Origin: CAVSCR01 sp963726575
GTDB taxonomy: Bacteria > Actinomycetota > Actinomycetes > JAHEKZ01
Length of the DNA stretch: 64,000 bases
Assembly (NCBI GenBank): GCA_963726575.1
Contig: CAVSCR010000001.1
Span: forward strand, 49,712-113,711
Direction: 5' to 3'
Shown: piece by piece, positions 9,021 to 15,980 of the stretch
Position numbering within the stretch: the stretch's first letter is position 1
How the letters are laid out: each line of letters starts with the position of its first letter
Program-made: the position numbers and the translations under genes
The notes under the pieces: model-generated
Told to the model about the DNA's origin: nothing
The model's input: the letters and a program-made list of their open reading frames with translations, nothing else
The model's database searches: none

Positions 9021-9056
9021 GGCCACGGTGTGGTTCTGAGGAACCACACCGTGGCC
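9021..9056 (-). terminator. Strong hairpin between pstS and pstC (likely attenuating terminator)
   Basis: Perfect 16-base arms GGCCACGGTGTGGTTC (9021-9036) and GAACCACACCGTGGCC (9041-9056) enclose a 4-base loop. The hairpin starts 25 bases after the pstS stop and ends 37 bases before the pstC start. No U-tract follows, so it may act by mRNA 3'-end protection or partial termination. Confidence 0.8.
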
Positions 9057-9081
9057 GGTTGTCAGCGATCAGACCGTCCGG

Positions 9082-10188
9082 TCAGGACAGGCCGGCCACC
9101 GTCATCTGCACCTTGCTGATCAGGCTGGCCGGAAGCGGCGCGTAGTACAGGGCGGTGAGCTTGCCCTGCCCCTGGCTGCTGGCGGTGTAGCCCAGGAATG
9201 ACTTCACCAGAGCGAGCTGATCGGCCGCGAGCCCCTGGTTGCAGGTGATCTCGTAGGTGACCAGCACGATCGGGTACGCACCCTTGACCTGCGTCGCGTA
9301 GTCGATCGACAGCGTCAGGTCCGGCGGCGTTCCGGTGATCTTCGCTGCGTTGATCGTCTTGGATGCGCTCTGCGCACTCAACGTCACCGGACCGGAACCG
9401 TTGTCGATCTCGGCCACGCTCAGGCTGGAGTTCTTGGCGTAGGACCACTCCATGTAGCCGATCGAGTTGGCGGTGCTCTTCACCGACGAGGCCACCTGGT
9501 CGGAACCGGAGGCACCTTGTCCGCCCGGTGCCACCCAGTCCTTACCGGGCTCGAAGGTCCAGTCCTTCGGTGCGGCGGTGGCCAGGTAGGTGGTGAAGTT
9601 CGCAGTCGTACCGGAGGAGTCGCTGCGGTGGAACTGCGCGATCGTGGCTGCCGGCAGGTTGACGCCGGGGTTGATCTTCGCGATCGCCGGGTCGTTCCAC
9701 TTCGTGATGGAGCCGTCGAAGATGCCCGCGACCACTGACGGGGTCAGGATGAGCTTGTCCACACCGGAGACGTTGTACGCCACGGCGATCGGACCACCCA
9801 CCATCGGGATGTTGATCGTCGAGTCGTTCGTGCACCGCTTGTTGGCGTTGGTGAGGTCGTCCCCGGAGATCGCCGCGTCGGAGCCCGCGAACGAGACCTG
9901 GCTGTTGATGAAGTCGAGGATGCCGGCGCCGGAACCCGACGGTGAGTAGTCGACGGTGGCGCCGCTGCAGGTGGTCTGGTAGTCGGCGATCCACGCTGAC
10001 ATGGCGTTGCCCTGAGCTGACGAGCCCGAGGACTTCAGGGTGCCCGCGGCGCAGGCGAGGCCAGCGATGCTGCCCGAGGCGGAGGGGACTGCGGTGGAAC
10101 CGCCCCCGCTGCTCGAGCCGCAGGCTGCCAACGCAACGACACCGATGGCGGTCATGGCCGTGATGCGGGCCAACTTGGCGAGATTCAC
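9082..10188 (-). CDS. pstS: Phosphate-binding lipoprotein PstS
   Basis: A 368-residue periplasmic-type phosphate receptor anchored as a lipoprotein. The signal peptide MNLAKLARITAMTAIGVVAL leads to the lipobox LAAC, then a Ser/Gly linker. Phosphate-contact motifs include GSSAQGNAMSAWI, GSGAGILDFI and RSDSSGTTANFTTYL. The start is taken as GTG at 10188, with GGGAG about 8 bases upstream; the open frame extends 44 codons further but without a ribosome site and into the promoter. First gene of the pst operon. Two PHO-box repeats lie about 170 bases upstream, so induction by phosphate starvation through PhoP is expected. Confidence 0.95.
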   Translation of the reverse strand: MNLAKLARITAMTAIGVVALAACGSSSGGGSTAVPSASGSIAGLACAAGTLKSSGSSAQGNAMSAWIADYQTTCSGATVDYSPSGSGAGILDFINSQVSFAGSDAAISGDDLTNANKRCTNDSTINIPMVGGPIAVAYNVSGVDKLILTPSVVAGIFDGSITKWNDPAIAKINPGVNLPAATIAQFHRSDSSGTTANFTTYLATAAPKDWTFEPGKDWVAPGGQGASGSDQVASSVKSTANSIGYMEWSYAKNSSLSVAEIDNGSGPVTLSAQSASKTINAAKITGTPPDLTLSIDYATQVKGAYPIVLVTYEITCNQGLAADQLALVKSFLGYTASSQGQGKLTALYYAPLPASLISKVQMTVAGLS

Positions 10189-10359
10189 GTGCTGTGCTCC
10201 CTCATTCCCTGGCTCGGACGGGCGCCGTAGACGATCAGCAACCCAACGTTCGCCCGACGCTAAGGACGCCAGATGTCCAGTGAAGGCACGGTGGATGAAC
10301 GAAGGCTGACGCCACGACACAGGGAGCGTGAATGGCTGACCAACCGTTCCGCACTGTCT

Positions 10360-10377
10360 GGTGAACGGACGGTGAAC
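10360..10377 (-). promoter_or_regulatory. PHO box (PhoP direct repeats) upstream of pstS
   Basis: Read on the minus strand, this holds two copies of GTTCACC spaced exactly 11 bases start to start (GTTCACC GTCC GTTCACC), matching the actinobacterial PhoP-binding direct-repeat unit. Weaker GTTCA- or TTCAC-like units lie closer to pstS, around 10290-10340. The location before pstS supports the assignment. Confidence 0.8.
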
Positions 10378-10415
10378 GAGTCGCCGTCAAGACGAAATGA
10401 GTACTCGAACTGCGG

Positions 10416-10745
10416 TCAGCGCGGGGCAGTCGGCGCAGCGTCGAGCCCGCCCAGCAACGTGGCGAGCGCGTCGAGATCGGTGTGGGACAGCGCGTAGCGG
10501 TTCGTCCGGCCCTCTGCGGTCGCTGATACGAGCCCTGCGTCCCGAAGTTCGCGTAGGTGGTATGACACAAGGGACTGGCTCAGCCCGGTGACCGCCTCTA
10601 GGTCGCGAACGGTGCTAGTGGTCCCCGCCAGCCACAAGGTGATCAACAGCCGCTCGGGGTTCCCCAGCGCCCGCAGGACTGGGGCCCAGGTGACGGCCAG
10701 CTGTTCGCACTGGGCCAGAACTTTGCGATCCGGCTTGGATGACAT
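10416..10745 (-). CDS. ArsR/SmtB-family metalloregulator
   Basis: A 109-residue winged-helix repressor. The core reads LGNPERLLITLWLAG, then TVRDLEAVTGLSQSLVSYHLRELRDAGLV as recognition helix and wing, with AEGRTNRYALS following. The start is set at ATG 10745, because AAGGGA lies 7 bases upstream; an in-frame ATG at 10769 would place the palindrome inside the coding region. No CVC-type arsenic site is present, so the inducer may be another metal bound by residues at the C-terminal helix (SHTDLDALATLL). It is divergent from the CDF-like transporter, and the ATATCAA-N6-TTGATAT palindrome between them is the likely autoregulatory operator. Confidence 0.9.
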   Translation of the reverse strand: MSSKPDRKVLAQCEQLAVTWAPVLRALGNPERLLITLWLAGTTSTVRDLEAVTGLSQSLVSYHLRELRDAGLVSATAEGRTNRYALSHTDLDALATLLGGLDAAPTAPR

Positions 10746-10763
10746 ATCAACATCCCTTGATAT
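10744..10763. promoter_or_regulatory. ArsR-type operator between divergent regulator and transporter
   Basis: A perfect inverted repeat ATATCAA (10744-10750), 6-base spacer, TTGATAT (10757-10763). It overlaps the proposed ArsR start codon and sits about 28 bases before the transporter ATG. Size and position fit SmtB/ArsR operators. Confidence 0.75.
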
Positions 10764-10791
10764 AAACAAATGATGTCGTTATATTACGCCC

Positions 10792-11427
10792 ATGGCTGAC
10801 CCCTCGGCGCTGCGCACCGTCCGCCACGCCGCCAGCGTGCGGCGGGCGGTCTGGCTGTCCTGGCTGACCCTGGTCTGGCTGGCCATCGACGGGGCGATCG
10901 GGATGACCGCCGGGATCACCGCCAACTCCGTGGCCCTGATCGGCTGGGGCATCGACTGCGCGATCGAGGCAGCCGCCGCACTCGTGATCATCTGGCGGTT
11001 CACCGGCGACCGGGTCCACTCGACCGACGCCGAACGCTTCGCCCAGAAGGCGGTCGGGCTCTCGTTCTTCCTGCTCGCCCCCTACATCATCGTGACCGCA
11101 CTGGACCACCTGCTGACCGGCAACGCCGCCAGCCCCAGCTGGATCGGGATCGCCCTGGCCGCCTCCGATGCGATCCTCATGCCGATCCTGGGACGAGCGA
11201 AGAAGAACGCCGGCGCCCGCCTCGGATCGGCCGCCACCACCAGCGCCGGGCACCAGAACATCCTGTGCGCCTACCTGTCCGTCGCCGTGCTGATCGGCCT
11301 GGCAGCCAACGCCATCGTCGGATGGTGGTGGGCCGACCCGGTCGCGGCGCTTTTGGTCGCCGTGGTGTGCATCCAAGCCGGGACAAGCACCTGGCGCGGA
11401 CAACCCTGCGCCGACCCCGCCTGCTGA
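10792..11427 (+). CDS. Cation-efflux (CDF-like) transporter lacking the C-terminal domain
   Basis: A 211-residue integral membrane protein with about five to six helices, resembling the transmembrane half of cation diffusion facilitators. The TM2 segment GWGIDCAIEAAAAL matches the CDF site position but has Gly and Cys in place of the usual His/Asp pair start. The TM5 segment SAGHQNILCAYLSVAVLIGLA and the following WWWADPVAALLVA are typical. No cytoplasmic ferredoxin-like domain follows; the protein ends CADPAC. It is divergent from an ArsR-family gene with a shared palindromic operator, so metal-dependent control is likely. The substrate is unknown. It is tail to tail with acr3, with 5 bases between stops. 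Confidence 0.8.
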   Translation: MADPSALRTVRHAASVRRAVWLSWLTLVWLAIDGAIGMTAGITANSVALIGWGIDCAIEAAAALVIIWRFTGDRVHSTDAERFAQKAVGLSFFLLAPYIIVTALDHLLTGNAASPSWIGIALAASDAILMPILGRAKKNAGARLGSAATTSAGHQNILCAYLSVAVLIGLAANAIVGWWWADPVAALLVAVVCIQAGTSTWRGQPCADPAC

Positions 11428-11432
11428 CCAGG

Positions 11433-12551
11433 TCAGCTCCCCGGTACCGTGCTCAGGCCGGTGGTCGCGGCCGGCCAGTGGAACTGCCTTCGGAACCGCA
11501 GGGCGACATAGACCAGGGCGAGCAGGACCGGGACCTCGATGAGCGGCCCTACGACCCCGGCCAACGCTTGGCCGGACGTCATTCCGAACACACCGATGGC
11601 GACCGCGATGGCCAGCTCGAAGTCGTTGCTCGCCGCGGTGAACGCCATCGTGGTCGTCCGTTCGTAGGTCAGTGACATGAGCCGGCCCAGCCCGAACCCG
11701 AGGAACCACATGAAGAAGAAGTAGGCCAACAGGGGGAGGGCGATCTGAGCGACTACGAGTGGTTCCGACGTGATCGTCTTTCCCTGCAATGCAAACAGCA
11801 CGACGACCGTGAATAGCAGGCCGTAGAGCGCAAGCGGGCCGATCTTCGGGAGGAACGTCTCCTCGTACCAGTCGCGGCCCCTGGTGCGCTCACCCCACTG
11901 ACGAGTGAGGAAGCCAGCGGTCAGCGGAATGCCCAAGAAGATGAGCACGATCTTGGCGATGCCCCACATGGAGACGTCGAGATTGGCCTGGGCCAGACCG
12001 AGCCAGCCCGGTAGGACTTGCAGGTAGAAGTAGCCGAGCACTGCGTAGGCGAGCACCTGGAAGACCGCGTTCAGGGCCACCAGCACAGCAGCCATCTCGC
12101 GGTCGCCACAAGCCAGGTCGTTCCACAGCAGCACCATGGCAATGCAGCGCGCCAAACCGACCAGGATGACGCCAGTCCGGTAGGCGGGCTGGTCGGCGAG
12201 GAACACCCACGCCAGCGCGAACATCACCAACGGCCCGACGACCCAGTTCAGCAGAAGCGAGGTGGCGATCATGCGCCGGTCAGCGGTGACCAGACCGATC
12301 TCGTCGTAGCGGACCTTGGCCAGCACCGGGTACATCATCAGGAGCAGGCCGATCGCGATCGGCAGCGAGGTCTGGCCGATCTTGACCTTGTCCAGCGTCT
12401 CGTTGAGCGTCGGAATCAGTCGGCCCAGTAGCAGGCCGGTCAGCATCGCCAAGCCGATCCACAGCGGGAGCAGCCGGTCTACGCGCGACATCCGGCCGAT
12501 GACCTGGGCCGCGGGAGCGGCCTTCTCGACGCCGCGATCCAGATCGCTCAC
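11433..12551 (-). CDS. acr3: Arsenite efflux transporter Acr3 (ArsB)
   Basis: About 372 residues with ten hydrophobic segments, matching the ACR3 family of arsenite/H+ antiporters. Diagnostic pieces include PLWIGLAMLTGLLLGR, the conserved Cys in GLARCIAMVLLWNDLACGD, and FTAASNDFELAIAVAIGVFG. The start is GTG 12551 (VSDLDRG), with GGAGGA 7 bases upstream; the longer open frame begins inside unlikely Arg-rich sequence. It is the last gene of the minus-strand ars operon (arsI, arsC, aqp, acr3), 100 bases after the aquaglyceroporin. It expels arsenite produced by ArsC. Confidence 0.93.
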   Translation of the reverse strand: MSDLDRGVEKAAPAAQVIGRMSRVDRLLPLWIGLAMLTGLLLGRLIPTLNETLDKVKIGQTSLPIAIGLLLMMYPVLAKVRYDEIGLVTADRRMIATSLLLNWVVGPLVMFALAWVFLADQPAYRTGVILVGLARCIAMVLLWNDLACGDREMAAVLVALNAVFQVLAYAVLGYFYLQVLPGWLGLAQANLDVSMWGIAKIVLIFLGIPLTAGFLTRQWGERTRGRDWYEETFLPKIGPLALYGLLFTVVVLFALQGKTITSEPLVVAQIALPLLAYFFFMWFLGFGLGRLMSLTYERTTTMAFTAASNDFELAIAVAIGVFGMTSGQALAGVVGPLIEVPVLLALVYVALRFRRQFHWPAATTGLSTVPGS

Positions 12552-12651
12552 TGTCAGCTCCTCCCGGATCTTCTGGCCCCAGCCCATCCGACGCCAAGCC
12601 CCTACATTGTCCCGCGCTGGCCTCGTGTGAGTCTCGGGGCGATCGTCCCGT

Positions 12652-13392
12652 CTACCGGGTCTCCTCCACCACATCGATGGCGACTGGCCGTCGAGTCGAG
12701 TGCCTTGGCCACAGCAAGACGGTGGCCGCGACCGCGAGCGCTCCACCGATCAGTTCGGCGACGATGAACGCCGGGACACTGGCCGGTGCGATGCCGGCGA
12801 AGGTGTTCGACAGCATTCGTCCGATGGTCGCGGCAGGGTTGGCAAAGGAGGTGGACGCGGTGAACCAATAGGCACCGATGATGTAGGCGCCAACCATGGG
12901 AGCGATCCACTCTGATCGGCCGCCGCGCACCAGCCCGAGGATCAGCAGCAGCAAACCGAACGTGGCGACAACCTCCGAGAGCAGGATGCCGGGTCCGGTC
13001 CGCTCATGAGTCGAGATCGATACGGCCGACAGCCCGAACATCAAGTTGGCCAGCATGGCACCGAGACAAGCACCGAGAACCTGGACCACGATGTAGGGCG
13101 CTGCGTCCCGGCGGTGAATACCGCCGAACCAGGTGTCCACGAGCGTGACGACCGGATTGAAGTGCGCGCCAGAAATTGGGCCCAGGGTCGCAATGAGTAC
13201 CACCAGAACGGCACCGGTAGCGACGGCGTTCTCGAGCAGCTGCAGACCGGTGTCATTCGGGGTCAGAGTCTGCGCCATGATCCCGGATCCGATGACGGCC
13301 GCAACGAGGAGCGCCGTCCCCAGTCCTTCCGCGAAGAGGCGGTTGGGGAGTGGTGCGATGTCGGTCCAGCCGAGCGAGGTGTCAGCGGGCAC
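12652..13392 (-). CDS. MIP-family channel (arsenic-operon aquaglyceroporin)
   Basis: A 246-residue major intrinsic protein with six membrane helices. The two half-helix motifs are HFNPVVTL (NPV in place of the usual NPA) and FANPAATIGR. The arrangement of a MIP channel with ArsC and Acr3 recalls AqpS operons of rhizobia, where the channel lets arsenite out down its gradient. The start is GTG 13392 (VPADTSLGW), because GGAGAAGG lies 5 bases before it; an upstream TTG is also possible. Located between a thioredoxin-reductase remnant and acr3. Confidence 0.9.
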   Translation of the reverse strand: MPADTSLGWTDIAPLPNRLFAEGLGTALLVAAVIGSGIMAQTLTPNDTGLQLLENAVATGAVLVVLIATLGPISGAHFNPVVTLVDTWFGGIHRRDAAPYIVVQVLGACLGAMLANLMFGLSAVSISTHERTGPGILLSEVVATFGLLLLILGLVRGGRSEWIAPMVGAYIIGAYWFTASTSFANPAATIGRMLSNTFAGIAPASVPAFIVAELIGGALAVAATVLLWPRHSTRRPVAIDVVEETR

Positions 13393-13425
13393 TGGTGCCT
13401 TCTCCAATGTGGACGTGGTTGGGTA

Positions 13426-13575
13426 CTAGACGAAGGATTGCGCGGTTTCGTCTGTGAACTGCTCTGCCTCAACCGCGGCAAGTTGGTGCTCGGTATCCAA
13501 AGTCGCGGCGCAGCCGGTTCCGGCGACGTTGGTCAGGGTGCTCTTGTCCTGGGTCGTGACGTAGCCCTCGGAGTT
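13426..13575 (-). pseudogene. trxB: Thioredoxin reductase C-terminal remnant
   Basis: A short open stretch between arsC and the aquaglyceroporin reads EGYVTTQDKSTLTNV directly followed by AGTGCAATLDTEHQLA and ends at TAG 13426-13428. The first half matches the segment before the FAD-binding PGVFAAGD motif of TrxB, and the second matches the AGTGCAAALDAE tail; the roughly 20 residues that normally lie between are missing. There is no start codon and the fragment abuts the arsC stop. It looks like an ArsC-TrxB pair in which trxB was almost wholly deleted. Assigned from recalled family motifs only. Confidence 0.7.
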
Positions 13576-13990
13576 ATGACGCGGTGACCTGCGGTGCGAT
13601 CTCATGGATGAGTCGTTCGATTCGGGCGCGGATCTCGTCGCGAATTGGCCGGACGGCCTCGACGCCTTGACCGGCCGGGTCGTCCAGCACCCAGTCCTCG
13701 TAGCGCTTGCCAGGAAAGAACGGGCAGGCGTCGCCGCAGCCCATCGTGATGACGACGTCAGAGGCGATCACGGCGTCGGTGGTGAGCACCTTCGGCGTCT
13801 CGGCAGAGATGTCGATTCCTTCTTCGGCCATTGCCTGCACCACTGCTGGGTTGACGGTGTCGGCTGGCGCCGATCCGGCCGAGCGCACTTCGACCCGGTC
13901 GCCGGCCAGGTGCGCCAGGTAGGCGGCCGCCATCTGCGAACGGCCGGCATTGTGCACGCAGACGAAGAGAACCGACGGCTTGTCCGTCAC
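13574..13990 (-). CDS. arsC: Arsenate reductase ArsC (low-molecular-weight phosphatase type)
   Basis: A 138-residue LMW-PTPase-fold reductase that converts arsenate to arsenite. The catalytic P-loop is VLFVCVHNAGRSQMAA (C-X5-R), followed by SAGSAPADTVNP; the redox cysteine is in MGCGDACPFFPGK and the aspartate in DWVLDDPAGQ. Such enzymes draw electrons from thioredoxin or, in actinobacteria, from mycothiol/mycoredoxin. The start is GTG 13990, with a GGGAGG-type site upstream. It lies 34 bases after arsI on the same strand. The remnant of trxB immediately downstream suggests an ancestral thioredoxin link, while mshD elsewhere in the window shows that mycothiol is made. Confidence 0.94.
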   Translation of the reverse strand: MTDKPSVLFVCVHNAGRSQMAAAYLAHLAGDRVEVRSAGSAPADTVNPAVVQAMAEEGIDISAETPKVLTTDAVIASDVVITMGCGDACPFFPGKRYEDWVLDDPAGQGVEAVRPIRDEIRARIERLIHEIAPQVTAS

Positions 13991-14024
13991 TCCCTCGCCT
14001 CCCGTCTGGTCACGCCCGTCTGCG

Positions 14025-14543
14025 TTAGCAGCACGCGCTGGCTGGCGAGGTCTCCGCGGCATCGATCAAGGAGCTGTCAAAGCCCGCCTCAGGGGTGCAG
14101 CAGGCACCATCGCCGGCCAGCAAGCTGACCGGGCGGTCCTGCCCGTCCCGGGGGTTCGCCGGGTCGTCGTCCTTGATCGTGTAGATCTCCCAGGGGGTCC
14201 CCGCCGGGTCATGCACCCACACCTTGTCCTGCAATGCGTAGCAGCAGGTCGTGTCCTTCTCGTCAAAGGCGGCGAGCCCAGCCTCACGCAGCCGAGTCGC
14301 CCCGGCCTCGACTTCCTCCCGGGACTCCACCTCGACGCCGAGGTGGTTCAGTGCTCCGTGAACCCCGATTCCGCGGGCGTCGGCGGGCACCTCGATCAGG
14401 ACCAGCTTCAACGGAGGCTGTTCGATCGCGAAGTTCGCGTACCCCGGACGGCGCTTGTGCGGCTCAACCCCGAAGAGAGTCGAATAGAACGCCACGGAGC
14501 TCTCCAGGTCGGACACGCTGAGCGCAAGTTGAATGCGAGACAC
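14025..14543 (-). CDS. arsI: ArsI/CadI-family VOC metalloenzyme
   Basis: A 172-residue vicinal-oxygen-chelate protein of the ArsI/CadI family; ArsI cleaves the C-As bond of trivalent organoarsenicals. Visible features are the start SRIQLALSVSDLESSVAFYS, the metal His in GALNHLGVEVES, the vicinal cysteines in KDTTCCYALQDKVWVHDP and the Glu in PWEIYTIKDD. The tail carries GACCTPEAG and ends SACC. The start is placed at GTG 14543; an in-frame ATG at 14588 is possible but lies close to the operator. It heads the minus-strand ars operon and is divergent from an ArsR gene. Its neighbours favour arsenic over cadmium. Confidence 0.88.
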   Translation of the reverse strand: MSRIQLALSVSDLESSVAFYSTLFGVEPHKRRPGYANFAIEQPPLKLVLIEVPADARGIGVHGALNHLGVEVESREEVEAGATRLREAGLAAFDEKDTTCCYALQDKVWVHDPAGTPWEIYTIKDDDPANPRDGQDRPVSLLAGDGACCTPEAGFDSSLIDAAETSPASACC

Positions 14544-14610
14544 GTCAACCACCCGTCCATATCGACCATCGTCTACATTGAGAACCATCGAACTAGAGTC
14601 TGATGGTAAT

Positions 14611-14626
14611 ATTGACGTTTGTCAAT
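14611..14626. promoter_or_regulatory. ArsR operator between arsI and arsR
   Basis: A perfect inverted repeat ATTGAC (14611-14616), GTTT, GTCAAT (14621-14626), in the divergent promoter between arsI and arsR. The sequence differs from the other ArsR operator at 10744, so the two repressors probably see separate sites. Confidence 0.78.
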
Positions 14627-14665
14627 GTATACGGGAGGGCCGAGACCAATGAGAGGGGTGTTGAC

Positions 14666-15022
14666 GTGACGACTGTGACGACTCGGCGCCGAGCACTGCC
14701 CATCGTGACGGGCCCGGAATGTTGCCCAACTGGCATTGCCGAGCCCATGGACCGGGAGTCAGCCGAAGCCCTTGCACGGCTGCTGAAAGCCGTCGCTGAT
14801 CCGGCGCGGCTTCAACTTCTGGCGCTGATCAAAGCCAGCGCGGGCGGTGAGGCTTGCGTCTGCGACCTGACCGACTCGTTGGGACTCTCCCAGCCCACGA
14901 TCAGCCACCATCTGAGAATCCTCACCGAGGCTGGCCTCATCACCCGAGAGCGTCGTGGAACCTGGGCCTGGTTCAGCCTCGCCCCCGAACGCGTCGCCGA
15001 AATCGCGTCCATCTTCCGCTGA
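14666..15022 (+). CDS. arsR: Arsenic-responsive repressor ArsR
   Basis: A 118-residue ArsR repressor. It has the classic As(III)-sensing box EACVCDL followed by the recognition helix SLGLSQPTISHHLRILTEAGLI; an extra pair of cysteines near the N terminus (GPECCPTG) may complete the metal site. The start is GTG 14666 (VTTVTTRR) with GAGAGGGG upstream; a longer frame reaches back to 14603, into the operator. Divergent from arsI, sharing the ATTGAC-N4-GTCAAT operator. Expected to repress the arsI-arsC-aqp-acr3 operon until arsenite binds. Confidence 0.93.
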   Translation: MTTVTTRRRALPIVTGPECCPTGIAEPMDRESAEALARLLKAVADPARLQLLALIKASAGGEACVCDLTDSLGLSQPTISHHLRILTEAGLITRERRGTWAWFSLAPERVAEIASIFR

Positions 15023-15062
15023 TGTGATCGACGGCCCGGGAGCCCGGCGAGTCGCAAGCGTT

Positions 15063-15980
15063 TCAGCTCTCGGGCTTGTGCAGCTCCAACGCCACAGGCT
15101 GGTCGGCGCGCAGGTGGACCACCAGCATGTCGCCCGGCGAGAGCGCCTCCTTCGGCGCCGACAGCTTGGTGTCGCGCAGCATGGCCTCGACCAACACCGG
15201 CAGCACGGGTCGGTGGCTGCACAGCACCGACGGCTCGTGACCCTCGTCGCTCTCGGCGAGCAGGCCCTGTAGCCGCGCCACACCGCCCTTCGGATCCTCC
15301 TCGAACCCCTCCTCGGTGAGCCCGGGCTCTGGAACCACGGGCAGGTCGTGACGTCGGGCGTACGGCTCGACGGTCTGCAGACATCGCGTCCAGTCCGAGC
15401 TGTGGACGCGCGTCACCCCGTAGGCGCCCAGCAGGTCGGCGATCGCCTCCGTCTGCACGCGACCGGTCTCGTCCAGCGGGCGGTCGTCCTCGACGCCCTC
15501 CCACTTGGACCGCTTGACCGCCTTGGCGTGCCTCAGCAGCACCAGCGCCGTGGTCGGCGGCCACGACACCTCATCGAGCAGCTCGCGGTCGTACTTCTGG
15601 GTGAGCCGTGCGGCGGCGACGTCCAACGGCAGCCAGGCGATCTCATCCACCTCGGCGTTGGGCTCGAAGCCGTGGGTCGCGGCGGGGCCGCTGTCGGCGA
15701 CCTCGGCCTGCCAGTAGTGCACGACCTTGGGCGAACCGTCGAACTCGTACTCGCGGTCCGACAGCGGCTGGCCGAGCCGGATCGCGTAGCCGGTCTCCTC
15801 AGCCGTCTCCCGACCGGCCGCGAGTGCGGCGCGCTCGCCGGCGTCCAGCTTCCCCTTCGGGAACGACCAGTCGTCGTAGCGAGGCCGGTGGACCAGCAAC
15901 GTCTGCGGTCCGCCGTCTGCGGCACGCAGCACCACCGCCCCTGCCGCGACGATCACCGGCCGGTCGCGCTTGGGGCTCAC
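15063..15980 (-). CDS. mutT1: NUDIX hydrolase fused to histidine phosphatase (MutT1-like)
   Basis: A 305-residue two-domain protein like mycobacterial MutT1. The N-terminal NUDIX domain (about 8-140) contains the box GKLDAGERAALAAGRETAEETG, here slightly altered from the consensus spacing. The C-terminal domain (about 150-300) is a SixA-type histidine phosphatase starting LVLLRHAKAVKRSKW, with SDWTRCLQTVEPY and the late His in LCSHRPVLPVL. MutT1 enzymes clean 8-oxo-guanosine polyphosphates or diadenosine polyphosphates. The start is GTG 15980, overlapping the CHAD-protein stop as GTGA, so the two are co-translated. It ends the ppk-CHAD-mutT1 operon. Confidence 0.9.
   Translation of the reverse strand: MSPKRDRPVIVAAGAVVLRAADGGPQTLLVHRPRYDDWSFPKGKLDAGERAALAAGRETAEETGYAIRLGQPLSDREYEFDGSPKVVHYWQAEVADSGPAATHGFEPNAEVDEIAWLPLDVAAARLTQKYDRELLDEVSWPPTTALVLLRHAKAVKRSKWEGVEDDRPLDETGRVQTEAIADLLGAYGVTRVHSSDWTRCLQTVEPYARRHDLPVVPEPGLTEEGFEEDPKGGVARLQGLLAESDEGHEPSVLCSHRPVLPVLVEAMLRDTKLSAPKEALSPGDMLVVHLRADQPVALELHKPES

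Noticed and set aside
6921..9047. 708-residue reading of pstA extending across pstC
   Set aside because: The extra half overlaps pstC in another frame; ATG 7988 gives normal PstA length and an ATGA overlap.
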